A stretch of 36,795 nt of DNA from positions 1 through 36,795 of the forward strand of contig DATMAT010000005.1 in assembly GCA_035559815.1 (NCBI GenBank), in the 5' to 3' direction. Shown here piece after piece: positions 15,347-23,202 of this stretch; within the stretch, counting starts at the first letter, position 1; each line of letters opens with the position of its first letter. A program made the position numbers and the translations under genes. This DNA is from Thermodesulfobacteriota bacterium (GTDB taxonomy: Bacteria > Desulfobacterota_D > UBA1144 > Nemesobacterales > CSP1-2). The notes under the pieces were generated by a model. It saw only the letters and a program-made list of their open reading frames with translations. It ran no database searches and had not been told where the DNA came from.

Positions 15347-16495
15347 TTGAAGGTTGCAATAATCGGCGTTGGCCAAACCGCGTATGGAGAAAAGAAAAAC
15401 CAATCGATTGATGAGATGGTATTTGAAGCCACAAAGAATGCTCTAGAAGATTCCGGACTGGAGAGGGAAGAAGTAGAAAGCGTCGTCACTGCCGGCTCAG
15501 ACGGTCTCGATGGATGCGCTATATCCAATATGCTGACTGCGGGCTCTTCCGGCGCTTACTTGAAGGATGAAGTCAAAGTGTCGGGCGGCGGCATTTACGG
15601 GCTTGTTCTGGGGTATCTGAGAGTGGCTTCCGGTGCTTTTGATAACTCACTCATTGTGAGCTGGACTAAATCATCTGGAGTCTCGGTAGAGTTAATAAGT
15701 AATCTAGCCTATGATCCATTTTATCTGAGAGACTGCGGTTTCAATCTTGTAACCTCACTCGCCTTTGAAGCTTCCATCTACATGCATAAAACCAAGACTA
15801 AAGATAAAGACGCGGCGGAGATAGTCCTTAAGAACAGAGAAAACGCCTCTAGAAATCCACTCGCTCATCTAATTGACAAGCCCTTGATGAGGAAAACAAG
15901 TTTGAGCAAGTACATTTCCTACCCACTTCGGGAATGCCATCTTCCGCCGAGCTCAGACGGAGCGTGTGCACTAGTAATCGCTTCAGAAAGGAGAGCCAGG
16001 TCGCTCAAGAAGAATTGTGCTTGGGTAACGGGGCTTGGATGGGCAATAGATGGTTATTATGCCGATGATAGATTGGTAGAGACACGCCATGGCGTCTCTC
16101 TACATTCCTTGAAAAAATCCTCCGAAATGGCCTTTACCATGGCACGGATCAAAAATCCACTGGAGGAGATTGACGTCGCCGAGGTGAGCGATGTTACTCC
16201 CTTTCATGAGATGATGTTATACGAAACCCTTGGTTTTTGCACTGATGGAAATGGAAAGGAACTGATAAGAGAGGGGATTACAAAACTCGACGGAAAGCTT
16301 CCGGTGAATCCTTCCGGTGGAATTCTCTCTTCAAACCCGATTTTTGCGTCGAGTCTGGTGAGGGTGGCTGAAGCAGCACTTCAAGTAATGGGAAAGGCAG
16401 CCGGAAGGCAAGTGAAAAATGTAGATATAGCTTTGGCGCAAGGATTTACCTGGCACTCTACCCAAGGCAGTTGCACGGTGATTCTTAGGAATTAG
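15347..16495 (+). CDS. Thiolase-fold protein lacking catalytic residues (paralogue A)
   Basis: This 382-residue protein is clearly of the SCP-x-type thiolase fold: I-I-G-V-G-Q-T-A-Y-G start, R-N-P-L-A-H-L, S-D-G-A-C-A-L-V-I-A, and L-P-V-N-P-S-G-G-I. The nucleophile position reads K-V-S-G-G-G, with Gly80 where the intact thiolase at 7283 has Cys86. The H-D-C-F histidine becomes S-D-V-T, and G-H-P-x-G-A-T-G becomes S-N-P-I-F-A-S-S. It therefore cannot work as a Claisen thiolase. Related cysteine-less thiolase folds act as aldolases or as structural subunits with DUF35 partners. TTG start at 15347 with AAGGAGG at 15334-15340. It is followed by a second cysteine-less paralogue. A palindromic repeat is embedded at 16076-16101. 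Confidence 0.85.
   Translation: MKVAIIGVGQTAYGEKKNQSIDEMVFEATKNALEDSGLEREEVESVVTAGSDGLDGCAISNMLTAGSSGAYLKDEVKVSGGGIYGLVLGYLRVASGAFDNSLIVSWTKSSGVSVELISNLAYDPFYLRDCGFNLVTSLAFEASIYMHKTKTKDKDAAEIVLKNRENASRNPLAHLIDKPLMRKTSLSKYISYPLRECHLPPSSDGACALVIASERRARSLKKNCAWVTGLGWAIDGYYADDRLVETRHGVSLHSLKKSSEMAFTMARIKNPLEEIDVAEVSDVTPFHEMMLYETLGFCTDGNGKELIREGITKLDGKLPVNPSGGILSSNPIFASSLVRVAEAALQVMGKAAGRQVKNVDIALAQGFTWHSTQGSCTVILRN
16076..16101. repeat. Palindromic dispersed repeat family 3, copy inside a coding region
   Basis: The arms GTAGAGAC (16076-16083) and GTCTCTAC (16094-16101), with an inner GCCATGGC, lie in frame inside thiolase-fold paralogue A and encode about V-E-T-R-H-G-V-S-L. The same arms form the intergenic hairpin at 11356-11384. 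The encoded segment is in a poorly conserved surface region between Y-Y-A-D-D-R and the S-E-M-A-F-T helix. Confidence 0.6.
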
Positions 16496-16505
16496 GCGTA
16501 TTCGC

Positions 16506-16588
16506 CACAAATGTACACGAATAGGACTCGAATTATTTTTGATTTATTTTGGATAAATTTTATTCGCAAAAATTTGTGTTAATTCGTG
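16506..16588. repeat. Imperfect inverted repeat in the intergenic gap
   Basis: CACAAATGTACACGAAT (16506-16522) and AATTTGTGTTAATTCGTG (16571-16588) are imperfect inverted copies flanking an AT-rich centre. They fill the gap between the two thiolase-fold genes. It is probably another decayed intergenic repeat rather than a terminator; the gene that follows starts only 15 bases later. Confidence 0.4.
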
Positions 16589-16603
16589 ACTAAATTTTAA
16601 ATC

Positions 16604-17791
16604 ATGAAACCACGTAACATCGGGATCATAGGAGTAGGACAGACGAAGTACGTTACCAGAAGGGATGACGTGACTTTGCCCGAACTGGCCAGGGAAGCGG
16701 CAGTCCTAGCTTTGGAAGATGCAGGAATAGCTTTCAACGATTTAGATGGAATGGTCTTTTCATTGGCACTGGATGCGTTAGAGGGAACGGAAGGAGCGGA
16801 AAGATGGTGTGCAGATGCGGTTGGTGGCCGGAGGATACCGTTTATCAGGGTTCACACCGGAGGTGCTACCGGGGGTTCCGCAACACATGCCGGGTTTCTT
16901 CATATTGCATCCGGTCTTTTCGATTGCATTCTTGTCATAGGGGCTGAAAAGATGGGCGAGACGCCGGATGCACAAAAGGTGCTTAATCAAATCTTCGACC
17001 CCGTATATGAAAGATCTGTCGCTATCAATGCGGTAAATATGTGCTCATTTCAGGCGGCGAGGCATATGAAAAAATACGGAACTACCGAATACCAGATGGC
17101 TCTCGTGGCAGTGAGAAGTAGAAAAAACGCGCTAAGAAACCCGCATGCTCACATCAGAAAAGAAATCAAGGTGGAAGACGTTTTAACTTCGAGGGTGATT
17201 TGTTATCCGCTAAAACTATATGATTGCTGTCCAAGGTCGACCGGGGCATGTGCTGTGGTCATTGCTTCTGAAAAGTTTATAAAGAAACTCGGCAAAAAGA
17301 ATATAGCCTGGATAAAGGGTATTGCCGCTTGCACGGGTACCTACTATATGGGAGACAGGATGGATGGGTCATCAGCTAACGACCATGCCGATGCGGACGG
17401 TTTATTCTTGGCCGCAAAAAGGGCTTATCAGATGGCCGGGATAGATAATCCCAGGAAGGAAATTGACGTCGCAGAAATTTACGCTCCTTTTACCTCCACG
17501 GAGCTTGCCGCTGTCGAGGCCCTTGGATTCTGTGGGAAAGGTGAGTCAGGGAAATATAACGAAAAGGGATTGTTTGATATGGAAGGAGGGATACCGGTAA
17601 ATCCATCCGGAGGAGTGCTTACGGCAAACCCGATAAGCGTTACCGCTTTGGCCCGGGTTGCAGAAGCCTCACTTCAGGTAACCGGAAAAGCCGGAGAAAG
17701 ACAGGTTAGCAAATCGAAAACGGCAGTTGCTACGGGTGAAGGCGGGTCCCTTCAGTTTTATACGGTGACGGTTTTGTCGAACAAAACTTAA
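16604..17791 (+). CDS. Thiolase-fold protein lacking the nucleophilic cysteine (paralogue B)
   Basis: This 395-residue SCP-x-type thiolase-fold protein (I-I-G-V-G-Q-T-K-Y, R-N-P-H-A-H-I, S-T-G-A-C-A-V-V-I-A, V-N-P-S-G-G-V) has T-G-G-A-T-G-G-S-A at the nucleophile region. Gly87 replaces cysteine. The H-D-C-F-T motif reads I-Y-A-P-F-T, with tyrosine in place of histidine, and G-H-P-x-G-A-T-G reads A-N-P-I-S-V-T-A. Tyrosine at that position is seen in Ltp2-like retro-aldolases of steroid side-chain degradation (from memory), so an aldolase activity is plausible. It probably forms a complex with paralogue A and with the DUF35 protein at 17881. No Shine-Dalgarno sequence is visible before the ATG, so translation may depend on the upstream gene or use a weak site. 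Confidence 0.85.
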   Translation: MKPRNIGIIGVGQTKYVTRRDDVTLPELAREAAVLALEDAGIAFNDLDGMVFSLALDALEGTEGAERWCADAVGGRRIPFIRVHTGGATGGSATHAGFLHIASGLFDCILVIGAEKMGETPDAQKVLNQIFDPVYERSVAINAVNMCSFQAARHMKKYGTTEYQMALVAVRSRKNALRNPHAHIRKEIKVEDVLTSRVICYPLKLYDCCPRSTGACAVVIASEKFIKKLGKKNIAWIKGIAACTGTYYMGDRMDGSSANDHADADGLFLAAKRAYQMAGIDNPRKEIDVAEIYAPFTSTELAAVEALGFCGKGESGKYNEKGLFDMEGGIPVNPSGGVLTANPISVTALARVAEASLQVTGKAGERQVSKSKTAVATGEGGSLQFYTVTVLSNKT

Positions 17792-17792
17792 T

Positions 17793-17864
17793 AACCACGA
17801 CGACACAACGGCACGAAGTGAAGAATTATTTTATTATCCGTTGTATCGTCGTGCCGTCGTGGTT
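17793..17864. repeat. Long imperfect inverted repeat between thiolase-fold B and DUF35
   Basis: The left arm (17793-17811, beginning AACCACGACGACACAACGG) pairs with parts of the right arm (17838-17864), which contains both CCGTTGTATCGTCGTG and a second CCGTCGTGGTT. The gap consists almost entirely of this element. It resembles the shorter block at 9744-9759. It sits between co-directional genes, so it is likely a mobile-type palindromic repeat. It could still form an RNA hairpin affecting relative expression of DUF35. Confidence 0.6.
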
Positions 17865-17880
17865 GAATGGAGATAAATAA

Positions 17881-18342
17881 ATGAATGAAGAGGACCTAAT
17901 ATTCATTCCCCAGCGCTGGGACCTAAAGTTTCATCATGCTGCCGGAGAGACGGGAACTAGGTTCTTTAAAGCCATCATGGAGCAAAAGGAAATTTTGGGG
18001 AAGAAGTGTCCAAAGTGTAAAAGGGTACTTCTTCCTCCCCGCTCATTTTGCGAAAGGTGTTTTGTCGAAACGACCGAGTGGATGAAGATCGGCAGCGAGG
18101 GCACGATTCAAGCCTTTACCATAGTCTATGAAAAATTTGAAGGACTTCCCGACCCACCATATGCCATTGCTTACGTTTTGTTAGATGGAGCAAACACGGC
18201 GATGGCCAACTTCGTAAAGGGAATAGACTTGAGCGACATAAAGAAGGCATTTAAGCGCATAAAAATCGGGGCAAAGGTGCAGGTAGCCTTCAGGAAAAAG
18301 AGACAGGGAAGAATTACAGATTTCTGGTACGAGCTAAAATAG
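17881..18342 (+). CDS. DUF35 protein (zinc ribbon plus OB fold), intact
   Basis: This 153-residue protein has an N-terminal helical stretch (about 1-40) and then the DUF35 zinc ribbon (C43-x2-C46, L-P-P-R, C57-x2-C60). An OB fold follows (S-E-G-T-I-Q-A-F-T-I-V-Y, P-P-Y-A-I-A-Y-V, G-A-K-V-Q-V-A-F). These proteins bind the acyl-CoA or bridge subunits in complexes with SCP-x-type thiolases, HMG-CoA synthases and Ltp-type aldolases. The position right after the two cysteine-less thiolase-fold genes marks it as their partner. Unlike the DUF35 gene at 6944, this one is intact, and it has the extra N-terminal helix. GGAG lies about nine bases before the ATG. Its stop is two bases from the end of the convergent deoxyhypusine-synthase-like gene. 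Confidence 0.9.
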   Translation: MNEEDLIFIPQRWDLKFHHAAGETGTRFFKAIMEQKEILGKKCPKCKRVLLPPRSFCERCFVETTEWMKIGSEGTIQAFTIVYEKFEGLPDPPYAIAYVLLDGANTAMANFVKGIDLSDIKKAFKRIKIGAKVQVAFRKKRQGRITDFWYELK

Positions 18343-18344
18343 CG

Positions 18345-19430
18345 TCAGCCGATATTAAATGAACGGGAGAAATCTATCCCCTTTCTCCTCGACTTTACCC
18401 TTTCCGCCAAGGCATGAGCAACTATGGGCAGGGCTATAGTCGCTTCACAATAGCATTGGATGAACCTCCCGGTGGGTGACTCTTTTCCCCAGGAAACCGC
18501 CTCCTCAAACGTACATCCGGAAAGCCCTCCCCACTGGGGCGAGTCGGTGGTTATCTGGACGGCGTATTTGTGCGGATAATATGTTTCATTCGTACTGCTT
18601 CGCTTAAGACCATCTTTCCTGTTGGGAATTTCCCTATTCTTGTAGAGCAGGTCCCCGGTTACAGCAAAAAGCTGGATGAAGTCCTTGGGTACGCCTCCTC
18701 CTATGTATATAACTCCGGTGTTTTTAACCTTCTCTCCTAGTGTCATAAACTCGACATAATCCTTTATAGCATCAATGGTCAGGTTAAAACCCCGGCTCTT
18801 AGCAATCAGGGCGGCATCGCCGTAAGGGCTGTCCGCTATGGCCGGGCAGAAGATGGGAACGCCCTTTTCCGCGGCTACCGTGACGATACTTCTTATCTTT
18901 CTTTGTCCGAGCCATCTTCCGAAAAGATAAAGAAATTCTCTCGAGGAATATTTATACTCCTGGTCGAGTGTCATTATGAATTCTGCTATCAGTTCGGTCA
19001 TCTCCAGGTAATCGCTTTCTTTCCCGTAAACATCGTAGTATCTATTAAAACCCTCTCTGAATAGCTCTTCGTTATCAACCAGGTGGTTTCCCTGCCAATA
19101 ACCAAAGCCCATGGCATCCACGATATCCTCAGAAATATTTGCCCCGGTCGGGACTAAAATATCAATAAACCTGTTTTCTATTAACCAGTTAATTATCTTC
19201 CACTGTCCGGTCGTTGATAAGGAACCGGCATAACCGAAAAGTATGGTAGTATTCTTATCGCTGATCATCTCCTCCATGACGTCAACCACCTGGGCCAGGT
19301 TTCTACCCTGAAACCCGGTGCGGGACATCTCTGCCAGGAGTTTAGAGACGGTCTTCGGTGCCTCTACTTCTATTGCCTTAACCTTCCGGGTAAATACCTC
19401 TTTTTTTTCTGCCTTTTTCTGTTTATACAA
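18345..19430 (-). CDS. Deoxyhypusine-synthase-like protein
   Basis: This 361-residue protein has the fold signatures of deoxyhypusine synthase: F-G-Y-A-G-S-L-S-T-T-G near the NAD site, V-P-T-G-A-N-I-S-E-D, Y-I-G-G-G-V-P-K-D and the active-site block E-E-A-V-S-W-G-K. K316 is equivalent to the enamine-forming lysine. Deoxyhypusine synthase moves an aminobutyl group from spermidine to eIF5A, but bacteria have no eIF5A. Bacterial homologues are thought to act on small polyamines, for example in homospermidine or spermidine formation; the substrate here is unknown. A TTG start at 19430 is supported by GGAGG nine bases upstream. It is transcribed alone, convergent with the DUF35 gene (two-base gap). 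Confidence 0.88.
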   Translation of the reverse strand: MYKQKKAEKKEVFTRKVKAIEVEAPKTVSKLLAEMSRTGFQGRNLAQVVDVMEEMISDKNTTILFGYAGSLSTTGQWKIINWLIENRFIDILVPTGANISEDIVDAMGFGYWQGNHLVDNEELFREGFNRYYDVYGKESDYLEMTELIAEFIMTLDQEYKYSSREFLYLFGRWLGQRKIRSIVTVAAEKGVPIFCPAIADSPYGDAALIAKSRGFNLTIDAIKDYVEFMTLGEKVKNTGVIYIGGGVPKDFIQLFAVTGDLLYKNREIPNRKDGLKRSSTNETYYPHKYAVQITTDSPQWGGLSGCTFEEAVSWGKESPTGRFIQCYCEATIALPIVAHALAERVKSRRKGIDFSRSFNIG

Positions 19431-19583
19431 CCTGACTTACCTCCATTCAGCTTAAATTGGATTCCAGGATATTAGCCCCTGATTAATCAAGACGCTACCA
19501 AGGATTTTTTGAGCAGAGTGAAGATACCATACGAGACCAAAAGGTCAATAAAATTATCATTCAAAACTCGCCTCTTACCGAAT

Positions 19584-19880
19584 TTATGACTTCTCTCGCC
19601 GCTCCTTCCTTATGAGTCTAAGCGTCTCTTCATAAATCGTGCGCCTTGGCCCGATCGCAATTACCTCTATGATATCGGGAACCGGGCGATAAATGATTCG
19701 AAATTTGCTCACCCGTAGGCTCCTCATTCCTTGTAACTCTCCGCGAAGGCCTTTTCCACTTAGAGGGTCTTTTATTATTTTTGAAAGCGCCGTACGAACC
19801 TTCCGTTTGATCTCTGGATGGAGGTGGCTAACTAGGTCTCGAACATCGTCGGACAATTTCAGCTTGTAGGAGGAGGCCAT
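19584..19880 (-). CDS. RelE/ParE-superfamily toxin
   Basis: This 98-residue basic protein has the RelE-type pattern: Y-K-L-K-L-S-D-D-V near the N-terminus, a helical pair, and G-K-G-L-R-G-E-L. Then come the core strand motif S-L-R-V-S-K-F-R-I-I-Y-R and a C-terminal V-I-A-I-G-P-R-R-T-I-Y. RelE members cleave mRNA on the ribosome; ParE members inhibit gyrase. The basic residues and terminal tyrosine fit RelE better, but this is not decisive. It follows the Phd/YefM-type antitoxin gene by 23 bases. The length is normal and the frame intact. Confidence 0.85.
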   Translation of the reverse strand: MASSYKLKLSDDVRDLVSHLHPEIKRKVRTALSKIIKDPLSGKGLRGELQGMRSLRVSKFRIIYRPVPDIIEVIAIGPRRTIYEETLRLIRKERREKS

Positions 19881-19903
19881 GAGTAAGATTAAAGAAGAGA
19901 GCT

Positions 19904-20164
19904 TTAGTCCTCGAACAATTCCTCTAATGTATAGAGCTTTCTTTTTTTCTTGAGGTCTTTCAAGCCTCTTCGGATCTCGGACATTAGTTCTTCATCAGCG
20001 CGAATAGCCAGGGTCTCCTTCCAGCTATCGAATTCATCCGGGCTGACCAGTATGGCCACAGGTTTACCATTTTTAGTAATAGTAATCTCCTCGTCTCTGG
20101 ATGAGACCTCTTCTACCAGCTCACTTAACTTCATCTTAACTTCGGATAAGGGCAGGACTTTCAT
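19904..20164 (-). CDS. Phd/YefM-family antitoxin
   Basis: This 86-residue protein starts M-K-V-L-P-L-S-E-V-K-M-K-L-S-E-L-V, with I-T-K-N-G-K-P-V-A-I-L-V-S-P, the DNA-binding fold of Phd/YefM antitoxins. An acidic and basic C-terminal tail (about residues 55-86) would wrap the toxin. It is the first gene of the pair with the RelE-like toxin. Such antitoxins repress their own promoter, probably in the 80 bases between this gene and leuS. Confidence 0.88.
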   Translation of the reverse strand: MKVLPLSEVKMKLSELVEEVSSRDEEITITKNGKPVAILVSPDEFDSWKETLAIRADEELMSEIRRGLKDLKKKRKLYTLEELFED

Positions 20165-20243
20165 TCTATTTAGACTAAATTTTGGTTGACCAGAATACTG
20201 ACTATAGAATAAGAGCTTAAAATAAGGTTGTCAATAGATTGGG

Positions 20244-22745
20244 TTACACCACTATATTCACCAGTTTTTTGGGTACGACGATGACCTTCTTGATTTCTTT
20301 TCCAGCGATATAGTTTTTCACCTTTTCATCAGAGAATGCCGCCTCCTTCATCTCTTCCTGGCCCGAGTCCGAGTCCATCAGCACCTGGCTTCTTACCTTT
20401 CCATTAACCTGGAGCACCACCGTTATCGCCGCACTCTCTACTAACTCTTTATTCCATTCTATCCAAGGCTTGTCCACTAGTGTTTCTTCAAATCCCAAGG
20501 CTTGCCACAGTTCTTCGGATATATGGGGGGCCATAGGGTAGAGCAAGCGCACTATGGCTTCGACTGCTTCCCTGAGCACGGCGAAGTCGTCGTTCCCCTC
20601 TGGCTCGAATCGGGATATGGAGTTGTAAAGCTCCATCACTGCGGCAATCGCCGTGTTAAACTGAAATCTTTCTAAATCATCGGTGACCTTTTTTATGGTC
20701 TTGTGAACCTTGACCAGAAGCTCCTTCGATTGCGGACCTGCCGATTTCGGATTTGGAAAATCCTTTATTCCGCATTCTGCAATCCGCATTCTAAAATCAT
20801 AAACCAAGCGCCACACCCGGTTTAGAAACCGGTATGCGCCTTCGATTCCCTCATCGCTCCAATCTAAATCCTTCTGGACGGGAGCGGCAAAAAGCATGAA
20901 GACCCGAACCGTATCCGCTCCGTATTTCTCTATCATGTCATCCGGGTCCACTATGTTCCCGATAGACTTAGACATCTTGGCTCCGTCTTTGATGACCATC
21001 CCTTGGGTGAGGAGGTTGGAAAAGGGTTCGTCCAAGCTGCCCATGTCCAGGTCCCTCAATACCTTGGTGTAGAATCTGGCGTAGAGTAAATGAAGGATGG
21101 CGTGCTCGATGCCGCCTATATATTGGTCAACCGGAAGCCAGTATCGAACCTTCTCCTCGTCGAACATGCCTTTGTCATAATTCGGGGAAGGATATCTCAG
21201 GAAATACCAGGACGACTCCACAAAGGTGTCCATCGTGTCCGTCTCTCTCCTGGCATCCTCTCCGCACTTGGGACACTTGGTTTTTATGAAACCCTCCAAT
21301 TTAGCGAGGGGAGAACCGCCCTTGCCGGTGAACTCTACGTCCAGAGGAAGCTCTACCGGAAGCTCCTCATCGGGAACGGGCACGGCGCCGCAGTTATCAC
21401 AATAGACGACCGGTATAGGCGCTCCCCAGTATCTCTGACGGGATATGCCCCAATCCCTCAACCGGTAATTTACCTGCCTTTTCCCAAATCCCTTAGACTC
21501 GACATGCTGGATGACTTTTTCTTTCCCCGCCTCGGACGGAAGCCCGGAGAATTCACCGGAGTTGACCATTATGCCCGGCTCCTCATAGGCATGTTCCATG
21601 TCCTCTACATTCAAGGGCGATTCATGAATCGCCCCTCCAGGCCGAATTACAATTTTAATCGGCAAACCGTATTCCTTGGCAAATTCAAAGTCCCTCTGGT
21701 CATGGGCGGGAACACACATTATTATTCCGGTCCCATATCCCATGAGGACGAAGTTGGCTATGTATATGGGCACGCGTTCGTCGTTAAAGGGATTTATGCA
21801 ATAAGAGCCGGTGAAGACACCCTCTTTCCTGGCGCCTTCCGCTACCCTTTCCACATCGCTCTGTTTTTTAATCCTGTTAATAAATAAAAGGGCTTCTTTT
21901 TCCTGGGGCTTCCCCCTAACCAGTTTCTCTGAAATCGGGTGCTCAGGCGCAATACACATGAAGGTTACTCCGAAAACCGTATCCGGCCGTGTAGTAAAGA
22001 TCCTAAGACTAATCTCTCCATTTATCGCTTCTTCGAGGGGAAAATCTATTTCCGCCCCGGTGCTCTTTCCAATCCAGTTCCTCTGCATGGCCAGCACCCG
22101 GTCCGGCCAGCCCTCCTTCAGTTTATCTGCCCACTCCAAGAGTTCTTCCGTATACTCGGTGATCTTGAAGAACCATCCCTCCATCTCCTTAGCCTGAACT
22201 TCGGATTTACATCTCCAGCACCTTCCATCTTCCACCTGTTCGTTTGCTAAGACCGTCTCGCAGGAGGGGCACCAGTTCACTATCGAGGATTTTCTGTAGG
22301 CAAGCCCGCGCTCAAACATCCGAGTAAAGACCATCTGCTCCCACTTGTAATAAGAGGGGTCGCAGGTGGCAATCTCCCTGGTCCAGTCGTAGCTGAAGCC
22401 CAGCCGCTTTAACTGCTGTTTCATCTGAGAAATATTCTCGTAGGTCCACTTAGCTGGATGGACGCCATGCTGAATAGCGGCGTTTTCTGCGGGAAGGCCG
22501 AAAGCATCCCAGCCTATGGGGTGGAGTACGTTAAATCCTCTAGTCCTCTTGTACCGGGCAATGACATCCCCTATGGTGTAGTTTCTCACGTGTCCCATGT
22601 GGATTCTTCCCGATGGGTAGGGAAACATTTCTAGGACATAATATTTTTTCTTTTCCGGGTCCTCGGATACCTCGTATAGCTTCTTCTCCTCCCAGATTCT
22701 ATGCCACTTCTCTTCTATCTTTTGCGGGTCGTAGCTCTCTTTCAT
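20244..22745 (-). CDS. leuS: Leucyl-tRNA synthetase
   Basis: This 833-residue class I synthetase charges tRNA-Leu. The HIGH motif is H-M-G-H (49-52) and KMSKS is at 590-594. The zinc-ribbon W-C-P-S-C with C-W-R-C, the CP1 editing domain (T-T-R-P-D-T-V-F-G and [12 protein letters not shown]-x-R-D) and the C-terminal anticodon-binding and V-N-G-K-V-R domains are all present. Size and architecture are bacterial. Between Y-D-F and E-L-L-V-K-V-H-K-T (residues about 650-673) there is an extra segment encoded by repeat-like DNA (20727-20798). AGGAGA lies too far from the ATG to be an ideal ribosome site. Upstream is a 457-base gap with repeats; I see no T-box. Confidence 0.97.
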   Translation of the reverse strand: MKESYDPQKIEEKWHRIWEEKKLYEVSEDPEKKKYYVLEMFPYPSGRIHMGHVRNYTIGDVIARYKRTRGFNVLHPIGWDAFGLPAENAAIQHGVHPAKWTYENISQMKQQLKRLGFSYDWTREIATCDPSYYKWEQMVFTRMFERGLAYRKSSIVNWCPSCETVLANEQVEDGRCWRCKSEVQAKEMEGWFFKITEYTEELLEWADKLKEGWPDRVLAMQRNWIGKSTGAEIDFPLEEAINGEISLRIFTTRPDTVFGVTFMCIAPEHPISEKLVRGKPQEKEALLFINRIKKQSDVERVAEGARKEGVFTGSYCINPFNDERVPIYIANFVLMGYGTGIIMCVPAHDQRDFEFAKEYGLPIKIVIRPGGAIHESPLNVEDMEHAYEEPGIMVNSGEFSGLPSEAGKEKVIQHVESKGFGKRQVNYRLRDWGISRQRYWGAPIPVVYCDNCGAVPVPDEELPVELPLDVEFTGKGGSPLAKLEGFIKTKCPKCGEDARRETDTMDTFVESSWYFLRYPSPNYDKGMFDEEKVRYWLPVDQYIGGIEHAILHLLYARFYTKVLRDLDMGSLDEPFSNLLTQGMVIKDGAKMSKSIGNIVDPDDMIEKYGADTVRVFMLFAAPVQKDLDWSDEGIEGAYRFLNRVWRLVYDFRMRIAECGIKDFPNPKSAGPQSKELLVKVHKTIKKVTDDLERFQFNTAIAAVMELYNSISRFEPEGNDDFAVLREAVEAIVRLLYPMAPHISEELWQALGFEETLVDKPWIEWNKELVESAAITVVLQVNGKVRSQVLMDSDSGQEEMKEAAFSDEKVKNYIAGKEIKKVIVVPKKLVNIVV
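20727..20798 (-). repeat. Palindromic repeat embedded in frame in leuS
   Basis: Read on the minus strand, this segment contains GAATGCGGA twice, a GGATTT-TCC-AAATCC hairpin, and TCCGCAATCG near its end, which is nearly inverse to GCGGATTGC at its start. Such GCGGATTGC-type sequences are usual in intergenic repeats. Here the element is translated as about 24 residues (650-673, including [17 protein letters not shown]) between the catalytic core and the anticodon-binding domain of LeuRS, where most bacterial LeuRS have a shorter variable linker. Confidence 0.65.
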
Positions 22746-22914
22746 TTTTCTATAATGTATCTCCTAACTTACAGGATAGCTGGAATATATGATTATTTTA
22801 GCCGTCTAGGCGGTTAATCATTTTAAATTACCACCCTACTGGTTTCAAATTCCTATTATTTGAATTTGACCGTATCGTAGGGGCGCACTTGTATCGCACT
22901 CAAACTTGTCCCAA

Positions 22915-22931
22915 ATAAGAGATTGCTTCGC
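22915..22931. repeat. Dispersed repeat family 2, copy B (inverse orientation)
   Basis: ATAAGAGATTGCTTCGC is the exact reverse complement of 2076-2092. In both copies a CCCAA/TTGGG stretch lies on the same flank, so the similarity extends beyond the 17 bases. A GCTCGCGACGAAAGAGG stretch further on (22974-22990) may be the other end of the element. Confidence 0.65.
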
Positions 22932-23028
22932 CGCCAAAAGAAGATGATGACCCTCCATGAGACCTCTGGCTGAGCTCGCGACGAAAGAGGTTATCGAATG
23001 GGTATACTAAAGAATGGATTTTTGAGGT

Positions 23029-23058
23029 GTTCATTCTTCGACTGAGTTCAGAATGAAC
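23029..23058. repeat. Hairpin with 9-bp perfect stem
   Basis: GTTCATTCT (23029-23037) pairs perfectly with AGAATGAAC (23050-23058) around a 12-base loop, TCGACTGAGTTC. No T-run follows. It belongs to the repeat-rich leuS/UDG gap and is probably a decayed intergenic repeat. Confidence 0.6.
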
Positions 23059-23202
23059 GGGTCTATTATCTCTTATTACTTCCACGACCGAAGCAATCCA
23101 TCTTTAAAAACTAACGTTATCAGGACTTACATAGCTTATTTAAACAATGAAACTTTGCTTTTAGTATCGGTTATATTAAAATCATAGAAACTCACCAATC
23201 AA

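Larger units (their letters stand above)
22746..23202. other. Gene-free gap upstream of leuS and the UDG gene
   Basis: This 457-base divergent gap holds promoters for leuS (minus) and the uracil-DNA glycosylase (plus). It also contains repeat DNA: a copy of family 2 (22915-22931) and a hairpin (23029-23058). The 61-codon frame at 22900-23085 lies inside the repeats and looks non-coding. No riboswitch or leader peptide is evident. Confidence 0.5.

Noticed and set aside
21090-21887. Plus-strand frame of 265 codons
   Set aside because: It is antisense to leuS and is a by-product of its codon use.
22900-23085. Minus-strand frame of 61 codons upstream of leuS
   Set aside because: It spans repeat family 2 and a hairpin and is not a credible leader peptide.
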